From Desulfosarcina widdelii (GTDB lineage: Bacteria; Desulfobacterota; Desulfobacteria; Desulfobacterales; Desulfosarcinaceae): 64,000 nucleotides of DNA. Numbering within the stretch: the stretch's first letter is position 1; each line of letters starts with the position of its first letter. The stretch is taken from assembly GCF_009688965.1 (NCBI RefSeq), contig NZ_AP021875.1, forward strand, positions 5,022,001 to 5,086,000. Direction: 5' to 3'. Under the pieces are notes generated by a model, which was given only the letters and a program-made list of their open reading frames with translations, had not been told where the DNA came from and did no database searches. This document shows positions 8,267-16,448 of the stretch, piece by piece. Made by a program: the position numbers and the translations under genes.

Positions 8267-8910
8267 CATCCCAATACGTGGACCGGCTCAGCCGCACCGA
8301 CCGGGATATGATCCTGACCCTGGTACCCGAAGGGGCGCGGGTACTGGATCTGGGCTGCGGAGACTGCAGCCTGCTCAATCAACTGGTGCGTGAAAAGCAG
8401 ATTCGGGGTACGGGGCTGGACATCGACGGCATGCAACTGTTCAACGGCCTGGCCTCCGGCTTGAACGTCTACCAGGGCAACCTGGACGACGGCCTGTCCG
8501 ATTTTCCCGACCAGTCCTACGACTACGTAATTCTCAACCAGACCCTGCAGGTGGTCAAGCATCCCATGCTGGTTCTCGAAGAGGTCCTGCGAATCGGGCG
8601 CTATGGCATTCTGGGATTTCCCAATTTCGCCCAGTGGCAGCTTCGCCGGGGTTTGTTCTTCGGCGGTCGGGCGCCCAAGTCGCCGGCCCTGCCCTTCGAA
8701 TGGTACGACACCCCCAATATCCGGGTGCTCTCCATCCAGGATTTCTTCGATTATTGCCGAAGAGAGAAGATTGCCATCGTTCACCAGCGCTACCTCATGG
8801 GCGGTCGCTGGGTGAAGCGGCTTTACTGGAAGCGGGCCGTCAACCTGCTGGCCCATATCGGGCTGTTCGTGATCACGCGCAGCGGCAGCGATGCATCGAC
8901 AGCCCCATGA
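8263..8910 (+). CDS. metW: Methionine biosynthesis protein MetW
   Basis: 215 residues with a SAM-methyltransferase-like fold: VLDLGCGDCSLLNQL (motif I), GLDIDGMQLFNGLASGLNVYQGNLDDGL, SYDYVILNQTLQVVKHP and FPNFAQWQLRRGLFFGGRAPKS, all hallmark MetW segments. MetW commonly follows metX and is reported to stimulate homoserine acetylation, though its exact mechanism is not visible from sequence. It overlaps metX by four bases (ATGA). Confidence 0.93.
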   Translation: MTSQYVDRLSRTDRDMILTLVPEGARVLDLGCGDCSLLNQLVREKQIRGTGLDIDGMQLFNGLASGLNVYQGNLDDGLSDFPDQSYDYVILNQTLQVVKHPMLVLEEVLRIGRYGILGFPNFAQWQLRRGLFFGGRAPKSPALPFEWYDTPNIRVLSIQDFFDYCRREKIAIVHQRYLMGGRWVKRLYWKRAVNLLAHIGLFVITRSGSDASTAP

Positions 8911-8966
8911 AGAATGCCCCATACCTTTGAATCCACGGTCAATGCCACGTGATTCCTTGAATTGTT

Positions 8967-8998
8967 AATTGAATCCCTCTAAAAAAGATTCAATTTTC
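8967..8998. terminator. Possible bidirectional terminator between convergent operons
   Basis: AATTGAATC (8967-8975) and GATTCAATT (8987-8995) form a perfect 9-bp stem around an A-rich loop, followed by TTC. It lies between the convergent metW and the amino-acid permease. The stem is AT-rich and the T-run short, so termination is only plausible. Confidence 0.4.
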
Positions 8999-9000
8999 TC

Positions 9001-9684
9001 CTACCCGTTTCGTTGTTCGGCGGAAACCCGGCCGCTGACGTGAAACACCCTTTCCAGACGGCGGGACAGCAGGGAGACGCTGAAGGTCATGACGAAATAG
9101 ATGACGGCTACGGCGGTATAGATTTCAAAGGGCCGGAAAGTTCTCGAATAGACCATCTGGCCGCAGCGGGTCAGTTCGTTGATGGCCAGCACGGAAACCA
9201 GGGAGGTCTCCTTGAGCTGGGCGGAAAAGGCGTTCATCAGCGGTGGGATGGCCACGCGCATGGCCTGGGGGAGAATCACGTGAACCATGGCCTGAACCGG
9301 TGACAGTCCTAAGGAGAGCGCAGCTTCGCGCTGCCCGCTTTCGACACTGTACAGTGCGCCCCGGACGATCTCCGAAATGTAAGCGCCCCCGCACAACCCA
9401 ACCCCCACGTAGGCGGCAACCAGGTTGTCCATGGTGATGCCTGCCACGGGCAGGGCGTAGTAGATGAAAAAGAGCTGAATCAGAAGCGGCGTCCCCCGGA
9501 AGACCTCAACATAGGGGGTGAACAGCCACCTGCGCAGACCGGGGCGGGAACGGGCGATCCCCACGACGGCCCCAATGACAAGGGCCAGGATAAAGGAGAT
9601 CGCCGTTATTTTAAGCGTAATGGCCGCACCGGCAAGCAGTTCCCGGTGGTTGTCGAAGATGATCGACAATTGGAAATCGTTCAT
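9001..9684 (-). CDS. Amino-acid ABC transporter permease (HisM/GlnP type)
   Basis: 227 residues with about five membrane helices. The family signature is clear: LAGAAITLKITAISFILAL at the start, YVEVFRGTPLLIQLFFIYY, YISEIVRGALYSVESGQREAALSLGLSPVQA (EAA loop contacting the ATPase) and LKETSLVSVLAINEL. It forms the membrane channel for a polar amino-acid importer. It follows the binding protein by nine bases. The usual third gene, the ATPase, is not present on either side, so it must be supplied from elsewhere in the genome or shared. Confidence 0.92.
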   Translation of the reverse strand: MNDFQLSIIFDNHRELLAGAAITLKITAISFILALVIGAVVGIARSRPGLRRWLFTPYVEVFRGTPLLIQLFFIYYALPVAGITMDNLVAAYVGVGLCGGAYISEIVRGALYSVESGQREAALSLGLSPVQAMVHVILPQAMRVAIPPLMNAFSAQLKETSLVSVLAINELTRCGQMVYSRTFRPFEIYTAVAVIYFVMTFSVSLLSRRLERVFHVSGRVSAEQRNG

Positions 9685-9693
9685 TGATGTCTT

Positions 9694-10479
9694 TTAATCC
9701 AGGCGAATCCAGGTGTTATAAATCTTGTCGTAGGTGCCGTCGGCCTTGATCTCCGCCAGAGCGCCGTTGATCTTCTCGGTCAGTGCGTCGGCATCTTTAG
9801 GCAGCGCCATGACGATGGGCGTAGCGTTGAGCGGTTCGCCCACGATTTTGAACGAAGGGTCTTTCTTGATCTGAACGATGGCATAGGCAATACCGCAAAC
9901 CACGGCGTCGATGCGCTTGAATTTGAGGTCCAGCAACGCTTCGGTGGTGTAGTTGTACTTTTTGATGTTGCCCACCAGGTCGGCCATGCCGTCCAAGACA
10001 CGCTCGCTGCTGGTCGCAACCTGGGCGCCGACGGTCTTTCCTGCAAGATTCGCCTTGGATTGAATCCTGGTATCGTCCTTGTGCACTACGATCACCTCGG
10101 TCAGGTCGATATACACATCGCTGAAATTGACGTTTTTCTTCCTTGCCGTGGTCTCCCCCATGCAGGTGATCAGCATGTCGTAGTCGCCCTTATTCATTCC
10201 GGCGATCAGTCCCTGCCACTCGCCGTCCTTGAACACGATGTCGATCCCCAGTTTTTTGCCGATGGCATTGCCCAGTTCCACGTCGAAGCCCTCGAACTGA
10301 CCTTTTTCGTTTTTGAATTCAAAGGGAGGGTACTGGGCGCAGAAACCCACGACCAGCGATTTTTTGGCTTCAACAGACTGCCATGAATTGTCGGCGGCCG
10401 AGACCTGGACGGCCATGGAAGCCAGAACGACGGCCGAGGTTGCCCATACCACCATTTTGCGAAATAAGCGCTGTTTCAT
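9694..10479 (-). CDS. Amino-acid ABC transporter substrate-binding protein
   Basis: 261 residues; strong AAAGGAGGAG before the ATG. Signal peptide MKQRLFRKMVVWATSAVVLASMAVQVSAAD. The mature protein shows the SBP_bac_3 pattern VVGFCAQYPPFEFKNEKGQFEGFDVELGNAIGKKLGI, then GLIAGMNKGDYDMLITCMGETTARKKNVNFSDVY and a C-terminal DGTYDKIYNTW. It is followed by its permease and preceded, with a 14-base gap, by a TudS-like gene, so the three form one leftward operon. The substrate is unknown; the TudS-like neighbour hints at a sulfur-containing compound, which is only inference. Confidence 0.9.
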   Translation of the reverse strand: MKQRLFRKMVVWATSAVVLASMAVQVSAADNSWQSVEAKKSLVVGFCAQYPPFEFKNEKGQFEGFDVELGNAIGKKLGIDIVFKDGEWQGLIAGMNKGDYDMLITCMGETTARKKNVNFSDVYIDLTEVIVVHKDDTRIQSKANLAGKTVGAQVATSSERVLDGMADLVGNIKKYNYTTEALLDLKFKRIDAVVCGIAYAIVQIKKDPSFKIVGEPLNATPIVMALPKDADALTEKINGALAEIKADGTYDKIYNTWIRLD

Positions 10480-10493
10480 TTTTTCTCCTCCTT

Positions 10494-11030
10494 TTAAGTT
10501 TCTGTCCTCATTTCTCCGGGATTTTTCTCGTCTATGGCCATAAAGGTCGTAGTGATGTTCTTTTCCGCGAGCATCTGCTTAAGCTCTTTCATGAACACAC
10601 CCGTACCCGCTGACAAGTGAACGCCGCCGATCTGCTCCTCAACCGGTTCCGAAGCGCCGATCACTCCTCCGTTATATCCCATGGGCGTCTGATGGATTCC
10701 GCAGTTCGGGCTGCCGTCGGCGCCCACGACCCCGATAATCTCGCAACCCGATGCGCAATAGGTTTCCACTTGATCCAGAACCGGGGTGAGAATATGGCGG
10801 CAATGGCGCCTGAAGTGAGGGTGATCGTATTGCTCCTTGCTCATCCCCCAGCGGTTGATACCCAGATAGGAAGATTCGGGGCAGGGCAGCTGAACGATTC
10901 CCACTCCCTGCCGGAGATAAGGCTCCAAAGCGTCCATCAGGACACCCGGATAAGTGGCCAGCGGGCGAACCTTGGCGTTGGCATTCAGCAGGCAGTGGCA
11001 CAGGATAAGGATCTTCCGACTTCGTTTCAA
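10494..11030 (-). CDS. TudS/DUF523-related protein (putative desulfidase)
   Basis: TTG start at 11030, chosen because a perfect AAAGGAGG lies five bases upstream; 178 residues. The N-terminus ILILCHCLLNANAKVRP matches the subgroup of DUF523-related proteins related to the thiouracil desulfidase TudS. Further cysteines occur in QLPCPES, GCEIIGVVGADGSPNCG and nearby, the kind of residues that would ligate an Fe-S cluster in that family. It heads an operon with a family-3 binding protein and permease, suggesting that what is imported is processed by this protein. Family relation is moderately sure; activity is not shown. The C-terminus is acidic and lacks the DUF1722 extension of some relatives. 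Confidence 0.7.
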   Translation of the reverse strand: MKRSRKILILCHCLLNANAKVRPLATYPGVLMDALEPYLRQGVGIVQLPCPESSYLGINRWGMSKEQYDHPHFRRHCRHILTPVLDQVETYCASGCEIIGVVGADGSPNCGIHQTPMGYNGGVIGASEPVEEQIGGVHLSAGTGVFMKELKQMLAEKNITTTFMAIDEKNPGEMRTET

Positions 11031-11437
11031 AACATCCTCCTTTGGCTGATATGATGGTTGGCAAAACAATACACCATCAGCGCAAAGCATCCGGTATTAA
11101 ACTAAAAAGGTTTCCGAACGCAGACGCGGTTATATGGATCTGTAGATTGACGAATGACGACGTTTCCGATGCTCAGCCAACCTGGCCGGTAAGGGCGTGT
11201 TTCTCTCAGTGCGATGGAAATTGGTTGGGCATGCAATCTCCGGGGAAAAGAATGAGGTTAGGAGAAATCATAAGAACAGGAAACAGTCAAACAGGAAATT
11301 TCTATAACATTTCGTCGATACAATAGAAAATTACAATGAGAAGCGGACTGACGCTGAAGAGGAAGCTTGCTATTGAGCGTTCTCTATTTTAAATAGAACA
11401 TATACACAAAAAGGGGGGGGCTGAAAGGGTCGCATCG
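11031..11437. other. AT-richer intergenic region between divergent units
   Basis: About 400 bases with no supportable gene. The composition is visibly more AT-rich than its flanks, continuing into the binding-protein gene at 11438. Regulatory signals for both the leftward TudS operon and the rightward gene should lie here, but I see no well-formed promoter or terminator. A run of nine G (around 11412) precedes the GTG start of the rightward gene. Confidence 0.5.
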
Positions 11438-12211
11438 GTGCAAGAATTTTACGATAAGCTGAAAGTCATTTTTGGATTGGGGCAAATCCTGATCCTGGCT
11501 TTCGTCAGTACTTGTGTGGCCTTTGCCGAAGAAAATAAAATTTCGACAATTGATATTGTTACGCCAGTCTGGGAGGGCATAACCAATAGAGACGGGACAG
11601 GATTGTATTTTGAGTTGCTGCAAATGGTATACGAGCCGGTTGGAATCGAGGTTAAAATCGAGTTTGTCCCCTGGGCACGAGCCGTTAAAAGGGTGGATTC
11701 GAAAAGCAGCGATGCCATGTTGGGCTCATACAATACCGTCGATGCCCTTTTTGCAAAATATCCATTGGATACTGAATACACAGCCGTTGTCTACAAAGCG
11801 GACTCTTTGGAGAAATGGAAGGGGGTAAATACTATTGAAAACAAGGCGGTTGTCTGGGTAAGGGGCTACAATTATCATAAATACCTACCCGTGAAAGTAA
11901 ATTATCATGAAGTCAACAGAAGCGAGCAAGGCTGGAAGATGCTGGTTTTGGGTCGAGTCGATTTTTTTATGAATTCCCTGAGTGCAATCAACAGGTACGT
12001 CAATCGGAACAAGATCGATTTGACTGATTTTCGGATAAAGATCGTGTTGGTAAAAAATTTGTTCGTTCGATTTGCAAAGACTGAAAAGTCGAAAAAACTT
12101 ATTGAGATTTATGATAGCCGAATGAAGGAATTGGTAGAAAAAGATTCACTCAGAAAACTGTACGAAAAATGGAATGCCTTTTATCCTGACTTTCAATCGA
12201 TAGAAAAGTAG
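11438..12211 (+). CDS. Orphan family-3 periplasmic binding protein
   Basis: 257 residues starting at GTG 11438. Signal peptide with core FGLGQILILAFVSTCVAFA. The mature N-terminus STIDIVTPVWEGITNRDGTGLYFELLQMVYEPVGI is followed by FVPWARAVKRV and a late KLYEKWNAFYP. The same layout recurs in the protein at 13614-14465, so the two are paralogues of a distinct SBP_bac_3 subgroup. No transporter genes adjoin it. The gene is much more AT-rich than its neighbours, which suggests recent transfer or a different history. Role unknown; such orphan binding proteins can be receptors or work with distant permeases. Confidence 0.72.
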   Translation: MQEFYDKLKVIFGLGQILILAFVSTCVAFAEENKISTIDIVTPVWEGITNRDGTGLYFELLQMVYEPVGIEVKIEFVPWARAVKRVDSKSSDAMLGSYNTVDALFAKYPLDTEYTAVVYKADSLEKWKGVNTIENKAVVWVRGYNYHKYLPVKVNYHEVNRSEQGWKMLVLGRVDFFMNSLSAINRYVNRNKIDLTDFRIKIVLVKNLFVRFAKTEKSKKLIEIYDSRMKELVEKDSLRKLYEKWNAFYPDFQSIEK

Positions 12212-12238
12212 AAAAATAGCCCTCCCTTCAGTGATGGG

Positions 12239-13126
12239 TCACACCGTGTTTTCGATTCGGCTCCAGAACTCCGCCTCTTTGGCCTTTACGGCCTTCCACC
12301 GGACAGGATCAAAAAAGTTTTTGTACAGTTCGCTTTGCTTGTCGACCGGCTGACCGGCAATTTTGTTTTCGATGAGAGCAAGGGCTTCGATGGATTTGTC
12401 GCACACGGGGTACCCTTTTTCATCCAGGAGGATGGACCCGTCGAAATCGACCGGCGAGATATTGTTGATATCCACAAGGCGGATTTCGCCGGATGCGGTT
12501 GCGATTAGATTGCCCGCCCCGGCCAGGTCGGGTATGGTCGCAGCCTCGACGATCATGCGTTTGATTCGCGTTACGAACTCGGCGCCGTTTTGCCGCACGG
12601 TCCAAATCCATCGGTTCCTGGGCGGGGCATCCCCATCGGCAGATCCTGCCGCGCCATCGTAAAGCGCCGGCAGCAGATCGGACTGATCGAGGATCGTCCA
12701 CGGGTCCACAATGCCGCCGGCCACATATTCCTGAAAACCACACAGCAAGAGATCCCTGCCTTGCGGTCCCTGATAGTCCACGATGCACTCTACGGAGGTG
12801 GCCATGAAATCGGGGGCCAGGTAGCGCTCGACGGTTTTCACCCGCCCGATTTCCTTCAGGGCATCGTCGAGGGTGCGCAGCCGCGAACGGAAGATGCGCA
12901 GCATGCGCCGGGGCCGGGCCATGGGAAACCGGCGCATCCCGTCGGCGGAGATGGTTCCGTTCCGTTCGGTTTCTACGTCCCGTGGAGCGAGAATTTCCAT
13001 GATGTGGGAACGCAGACCCTGCCGGAAATGCTTTCTGAACACATAGGGTGCCGCAGGATTGATGAAGTTCAGGCCCAGGACCTCGTCATGGCCGATGGAT
13101 GGTTGGTCTCGTATGTCGGTGGGCAT
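12239..13126 (-). CDS. Hypothetical protein with kinase-fold-like motifs
   Basis: The start at ATG 13126 has AAAGGAA ten bases upstream and gives 295 residues; a longer frame without a better site extends upstream. No signal peptide or membrane helix. In the second half IPDLAGAGNLI (D-x5-N) is followed 13 residues later by RLVDINNI, an arrangement like the catalytic loop and metal-binding Asp of protein-kinase-like folds (compare YrbL-type proteins). Upstream segments RVKTVERYL and CGFQEYVAGG could be the Lys strand and hinge. The resemblance is by eye and the fold is unproven. It converges on the binding-protein gene at 11438 and is separated from the small gene upstream by a terminator. Confidence 0.6.
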   Translation of the reverse strand: MPTDIRDQPSIGHDEVLGLNFINPAAPYVFRKHFRQGLRSHIMEILAPRDVETERNGTISADGMRRFPMARPRRMLRIFRSRLRTLDDALKEIGRVKTVERYLAPDFMATSVECIVDYQGPQGRDLLLCGFQEYVAGGIVDPWTILDQSDLLPALYDGAAGSADGDAPPRNRWIWTVRQNGAEFVTRIKRMIVEAATIPDLAGAGNLIATASGEIRLVDINNISPVDFDGSILLDEKGYPVCDKSIEALALIENKIAGQPVDKQSELYKNFFDPVRWKAVKAKEAEFWSRIENTV

Positions 13127-13191
13127 CGTTCGACATTTCCTTTCGGTTCGTTTGAGTACCATAGCGAATCCTGCGCATGGAGGCAAAATAG

Positions 13192-13228
13192 AAAACCACC
13201 CCCGGCAATTTGTCGGCGGTGGTTTTTT
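13192..13228 (-). terminator. Intrinsic terminator
   Basis: AAAACCACC (13192-13200) pairs with GGTGGTTTT (13218-13226), with an inner CCGGC/GTCGG extension. Read leftward, the stem is followed by TTTTCTATTTT; read rightward by six T. It ends the small cysteine-rich gene at 13238. Confidence 0.7.
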
Positions 13229-13237
13229 GTGGTCGGT

Positions 13238-13405
13238 TTACAGTTTTTCAGGGTTGCAGAGATTCTGGTCGCGTACCGCGCTCCTGCCGCAGTTTTTGCA
13301 AAAATGCGCGGCCGGTTGAATCAGTTTTTTAAAAGCCTCGGTTTCAGATTCGATATAACCCTCCTCCTGAAGTGCGCAGAGCGTTTTTTCGGTTGCTGTT
13401 TCCAT
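13238..13405 (-). CDS. Small cysteine-containing protein
   Basis: 55 residues from an ATG at 13405 preceded by AAAGGAAT. The N-terminal half is a charged helix-like segment (TEKTLCALQEEGYIESETEAFKKLI); the C-terminal half carries CKNCGRSAVRDQNLC, a C-x2-C-x10-C pattern that could bind zinc or an iron-sulfur cluster. It has its own terminator and is flanked by unrelated genes. I do not recognise a named family. Coding status is supported by the ribosome-binding site and the terminator, not by homology. Confidence 0.6.
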   Translation of the reverse strand: METATEKTLCALQEEGYIESETEAFKKLIQPAAHFCKNCGRSAVRDQNLCNPEKL

Positions 13406-13613
13406 GGGGGATTCCTTTCTTATATGCACCCAGCGATTCTGCTGAGTTTGAAGGGTTCACTTTATGATTTGTATCCACCTTAATTTTATAGTAGGTAGGA
13501 TTTTAACATTCTCAAGGCACCATTCCCAAAAGATGCCGATTTTTAAAGGAAACAGATAGTTATTTAAAAACATAATCGCAGGTTTAGACCAACCGCGGTA
13601 AAACGGAGGTGCC

Positions 13614-14465
13614 ATGCAGACACCCAAATGCCTGGCCAGCCGAAATCCGTCTCCCCGATCAAATTGTACTTCAGCGACCCACCCGGCTAAGCTGTTTTTT
13701 CTTTCGAACCTCTTTTTTATAGTCCTTTTTCTGTGGCTGCCGGGTCCCGCTGCCGGGGCCGATTATATCGATATCGTTACCCCGCAGTGGGACGGGCAGA
13801 CCAACGCCGACGGTACCGGCCTTTTTTTCGAGATTGTCAGACGGGTCTATTCTCCCGAAGGCATTGCGATGAAATACCGGTTCGTTCCCTGGAAGCGGGC
13901 CCAGAAAATGGTCAGCGGCAAAAAAGCGGACGCCATGCTCTGCGTCTGGTGCGAACATGCCAGAGAGGAAGGGCAGCGTATCCCCCGCTGGCCTTTTTTT
14001 GTGGAATATACCGCTGTGGTTTTCAAAAAAGATCGGATCGCATCCTGGGCCGGGTTGAAAACCCTGGACGGCAAAAGCGCCGTCTGGCTCCGCGGCTATG
14101 ACTACCATACCTTTAACCATTTCAAGCCCATCCATTTTTCGCAGTGGACGGAAGTGGACGATTATGCGCGGGCGTGGCTGCTGCTGAAAAGCGGGCATTA
14201 CGACGTATACATCGACGCTCTCATCGATCTCGAACATTATATCGCGGAGCAATCCGTGGACATGAAGCCCTACCAGTTGGAGATCCTCTGGGGCGAGAAT
14301 GCCTATGTGGCGTTCGCCCCCAATGAAAAATCCGTTCGGCTGATACGCATTTTCGACCAGCGCATCCTGGAATTGGCTGCATCCGGAGAATTGAAGGCAA
14401 TCTACGATAAATGGGGGGTGCGCTATCCGCAGGAGGCCTGGGAGCCAGGAAAGAAACGATTATGA
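13614..14465 (+). CDS. Orphan family-3 periplasmic binding protein (paralogue of 11438-12211)
   Basis: 283 residues. A long basic N-region precedes the hydrophobic signal core LFFLSNLFFIVLFLWLPGPAAGA. The mature start YIDIVTPQWDGQTNADGTGLFFEIVRRVYSPEGI closely parallels the protein at 11438 (IDIVTPVWEGITNRDGTGL), and FVPWKRAQKMVSGKKADAML and a late IYDKWGVRYP keep the same order. Between the two paralogues lie only the kinase-like and small cysteine genes. No permease or ATPase is adjacent. Unlike its paralogue it has the GC content of the surrounding genome. Ligand and partner are unknown. Confidence 0.8.
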   Translation: MQTPKCLASRNPSPRSNCTSATHPAKLFFLSNLFFIVLFLWLPGPAAGADYIDIVTPQWDGQTNADGTGLFFEIVRRVYSPEGIAMKYRFVPWKRAQKMVSGKKADAMLCVWCEHAREEGQRIPRWPFFVEYTAVVFKKDRIASWAGLKTLDGKSAVWLRGYDYHTFNHFKPIHFSQWTEVDDYARAWLLLKSGHYDVYIDALIDLEHYIAEQSVDMKPYQLEILWGENAYVAFAPNEKSVRLIRIFDQRILELAASGELKAIYDKWGVRYPQEAWEPGKKRL

Positions 14466-14510
14466 TTTTGCATCGAAAGCGGATGTAGCATTAAAAATTG
14501 GACCCAGGAT

Positions 14511-14566
14511 CAAAAAGGGCCCGGGCTTCAACTCCGGTTGTATTCGGAAAAGTTGAAACCCGGGCC
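14511..14566 (-). terminator. Terminator for the leftward CoADR-rhodanese gene
   Basis: GGCCCGGGCTTCAACT (14518-14533) pairs with AGTTGAAACCCGGGCC (14551-14566) with a single mismatch. Read on the minus strand the stem is followed by CTTTTTG, giving an intrinsic terminator; on the plus strand no T-run follows. Confidence 0.65.
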
Positions 14567-14581
14567 GCACACGTGAATTAA

Positions 14582-14716
14582 TGACGGTCTCGTAAAAAGT
14601 TGCAGCGTCGTCATGCCGGACTTGATCCGGCATCCAGAAACCATTGAGATCACTGGATTCCGGCCTGCGCCGGAATGACGAAAAAATGAGAATTTCGACT
14701 TTTTACGGTTTCATCA
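14582..14716. repeat. Intergenic inverted-repeat element (~135 bp)
   Basis: The ends TCTCGTAAAAAGT and ACTTTTTACGGT are inverted copies. Between them are two adjacent hairpins containing GTCATGCCGGACTTGATCCGG and its partner CCGGCCTGCGCCGGAATGAC, the widespread repeat that translates as VIPAQAGIQ on one strand. It has the look of a palindromic miniature element rather than a gene. Confidence 0.75.
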
Positions 14717-14747
14717 ATTGATGGCAAAAAAGGTTTTTCAGGACGTC

Positions 14748-16448
14748 TTACAAATCCAGCCCGCACTCCTTCAAGGTAACGATCCCGCCTTGGACGCTGA
14801 CCGGATTCTCCACGCCCAACTCCCTGAGGTTCAACTGGGCCTCGTAGGAGCGCACCCCGGTGTTGCACAGCAGGATCAGATCCTTGTCCCGGGGAACTTC
14901 CCCGAAACGCTGCCGCAGTTCGTCCTGGGGGATATTGATCCATCGCTCGGGGTATTTCTCGGCAAAGGCCTCGCCATCCTGGCGGGCGCGGCAGTCGAGA
15001 ATCATGAGATCGCCGTTTCCCTGGGACCATTTCTGTGCGAAACCCTCGGCGTCGATGGGCTGAAAACGCCCGTCCAGCATGTTTTCGGCCGCATTGGCAA
15101 GGGCGTTGAGAGCATCCATGGCCGAGGAGAAGGGGGGCGAATAGGCCAGCTCCACGTTGCTGAGCCGATCGATGGTGGGGTGGTCCTCCAGTATGGCGGC
15201 CACCGCGTTGATCCGTCCGACCACGGCATCGCCGTCCTTGCCGAACCCCTGAACGCCGAGTATGCGCCGTGAATGGCGATCCACGACCAGTTCCAGGTGC
15301 AGCATGGATTTTTTCGGATAAAAATGGGCCCGGTCGAGTTGAGCTGCCTGAACGCTGACGGCGTCGTAACCGGCCTTGCGCGCGCTCTCGATGCTCAGTC
15401 CGGCGCCGGCCAGGGCGGCATCGAAGGTTTTGACTGCGAAGGCGCCCACGGCCCCCTTGAACAGGGCTTTTCCACCGGCCAGGTTGGTGCCGATCACCCG
15501 GCCCTGGCGGTTGGCCATGGAGCCTAAGGGAAAGTAGCCCGGCTGGTCGGTTACCAGGTTGCGGATCTCCGCACAGTCGCCGCCGGCATAGATTGCGGGG
15601 TCGGATGTTCGCAGATGCTCGTCCACCGCAATGGCGCCCGTGGGGCCGATGGTCAGGCCGGCGTCCCGGGCCAGTTCCATATTGGGGGTAACGCCTACGG
15701 CCATGACCACCAGATCGGCATCCAGCCGGCGTTTATCCGTCACCACGGTCTTTACGGAATCGGCTCCTTCCAGGGCCTGGACCTGTTCGCCGAGATAGAA
15801 GCGAACTCCGTTTTTTTCCATCTCGCGCTGGGCCATGCGGGCGAACATGGAACTCACGAATCCCGGCATGATCTGACGGGTATACTCGACGATGGAGGTT
15901 TCCACCTCCCACATGTCAGCCAGGGCCTCGGCCATTTCCAGCCCGATGAATCCTCCGCCGATGACGACTGCGCGCTCGACCTTGCCGTTGGTCACCAGTT
16001 CCTTGATGGCCTGGGCGTCGTTGAGGTTGGACGCCGTGTGCACCATGGGCAGGTCTGCGCCGGGGATGGGCAGGCGCCGGGGGCGGCTTCCCGTTCCCAG
16101 GACCAACTGGTCGTAGGGCAGAGCATCGGTGGAGCCATCTTCCCGAAGGATATGGATCTGCCGGTTTTCCCGGTCGATGCGCTCGACGCGGGTTCGGGTG
16201 AGCACTTCTATGTCCTTGCAATTTTTGAAAAAGGCTTCGTCGCGCAGCATGTGAAAGCTGGTTTTGCGCAGATCGTTCACATCGCTGACATCGCCGGAAA
16301 CGTAAAAGGGAATGCCGCACCCGCCGTAGGAGACAAAGCGATCCTGATCGATGATCGTAACGCGGGAGCCGGGTTCCAGCCGTTTAAACCGGCAGGCAGC
16401 TTTGGATCCAAGGGCCACACCGCCGACGATGATTACGTTTTGAGCCAT
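14748..16448 (-). CDS. CoA-disulfide/persulfide reductase with C-terminal rhodanese domain
   Basis: 566 residues. An FAD/NAD(P)H disulfide reductase of the single-cysteine type: FAD motif VIIVGGVALGSKAA, redox Cys44 in YGGCGIPFY, NAD motif VVIGGGFIGLEMAEAL and the second FAD motif AIYAGGDCAE, then a dimerisation domain. From about residue 470 a rhodanese domain follows with its active cysteine (about residue 528) in LLCNTGVRS. This two-domain layout is known from CoA-disulfide reductase-rhodanese and NADH-dependent persulfide reductase enzymes, which handle CoA disulfide, CoA persulfide or sulfur. A role in sulfide/sulfur redox is likely. A TTGACA hexamer lies at 16581-16586 but no well-spaced -10 is seen. 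Confidence 0.88.
   Translation of the reverse strand: MAQNVIIVGGVALGSKAACRFKRLEPGSRVTIIDQDRFVSYGGCGIPFYVSGDVSDVNDLRKTSFHMLRDEAFFKNCKDIEVLTRTRVERIDRENRQIHILREDGSTDALPYDQLVLGTGSRPRRLPIPGADLPMVHTASNLNDAQAIKELVTNGKVERAVVIGGGFIGLEMAEALADMWEVETSIVEYTRQIMPGFVSSMFARMAQREMEKNGVRFYLGEQVQALEGADSVKTVVTDKRRLDADLVVMAVGVTPNMELARDAGLTIGPTGAIAVDEHLRTSDPAIYAGGDCAEIRNLVTDQPGYFPLGSMANRQGRVIGTNLAGGKALFKGAVGAFAVKTFDAALAGAGLSIESARKAGYDAVSVQAAQLDRAHFYPKKSMLHLELVVDRHSRRILGVQGFGKDGDAVVGRINAVAAILEDHPTIDRLSNVELAYSPPFSSAMDALNALANAAENMLDGRFQPIDAEGFAQKWSQGNGDLMILDCRARQDGEAFAEKYPERWINIPQDELRQRFGEVPRDKDLILLCNTGVRSYEAQLNLRELGVENPVSVQGGIVTLKECGLDL

Noticed and set aside
11042..11326. A 94-codon frame on the plus strand in the AT-rich gap
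   Set aside because: No ribosome-binding site, no recognisable domain, and it overlaps the promoter area of the leftward TudS operon.
14582..14716. Considered as part of a CRISPR array or mobile-element end
   Set aside because: There is only one copy locally and no repeat-spacer periodicity or transposase gene.
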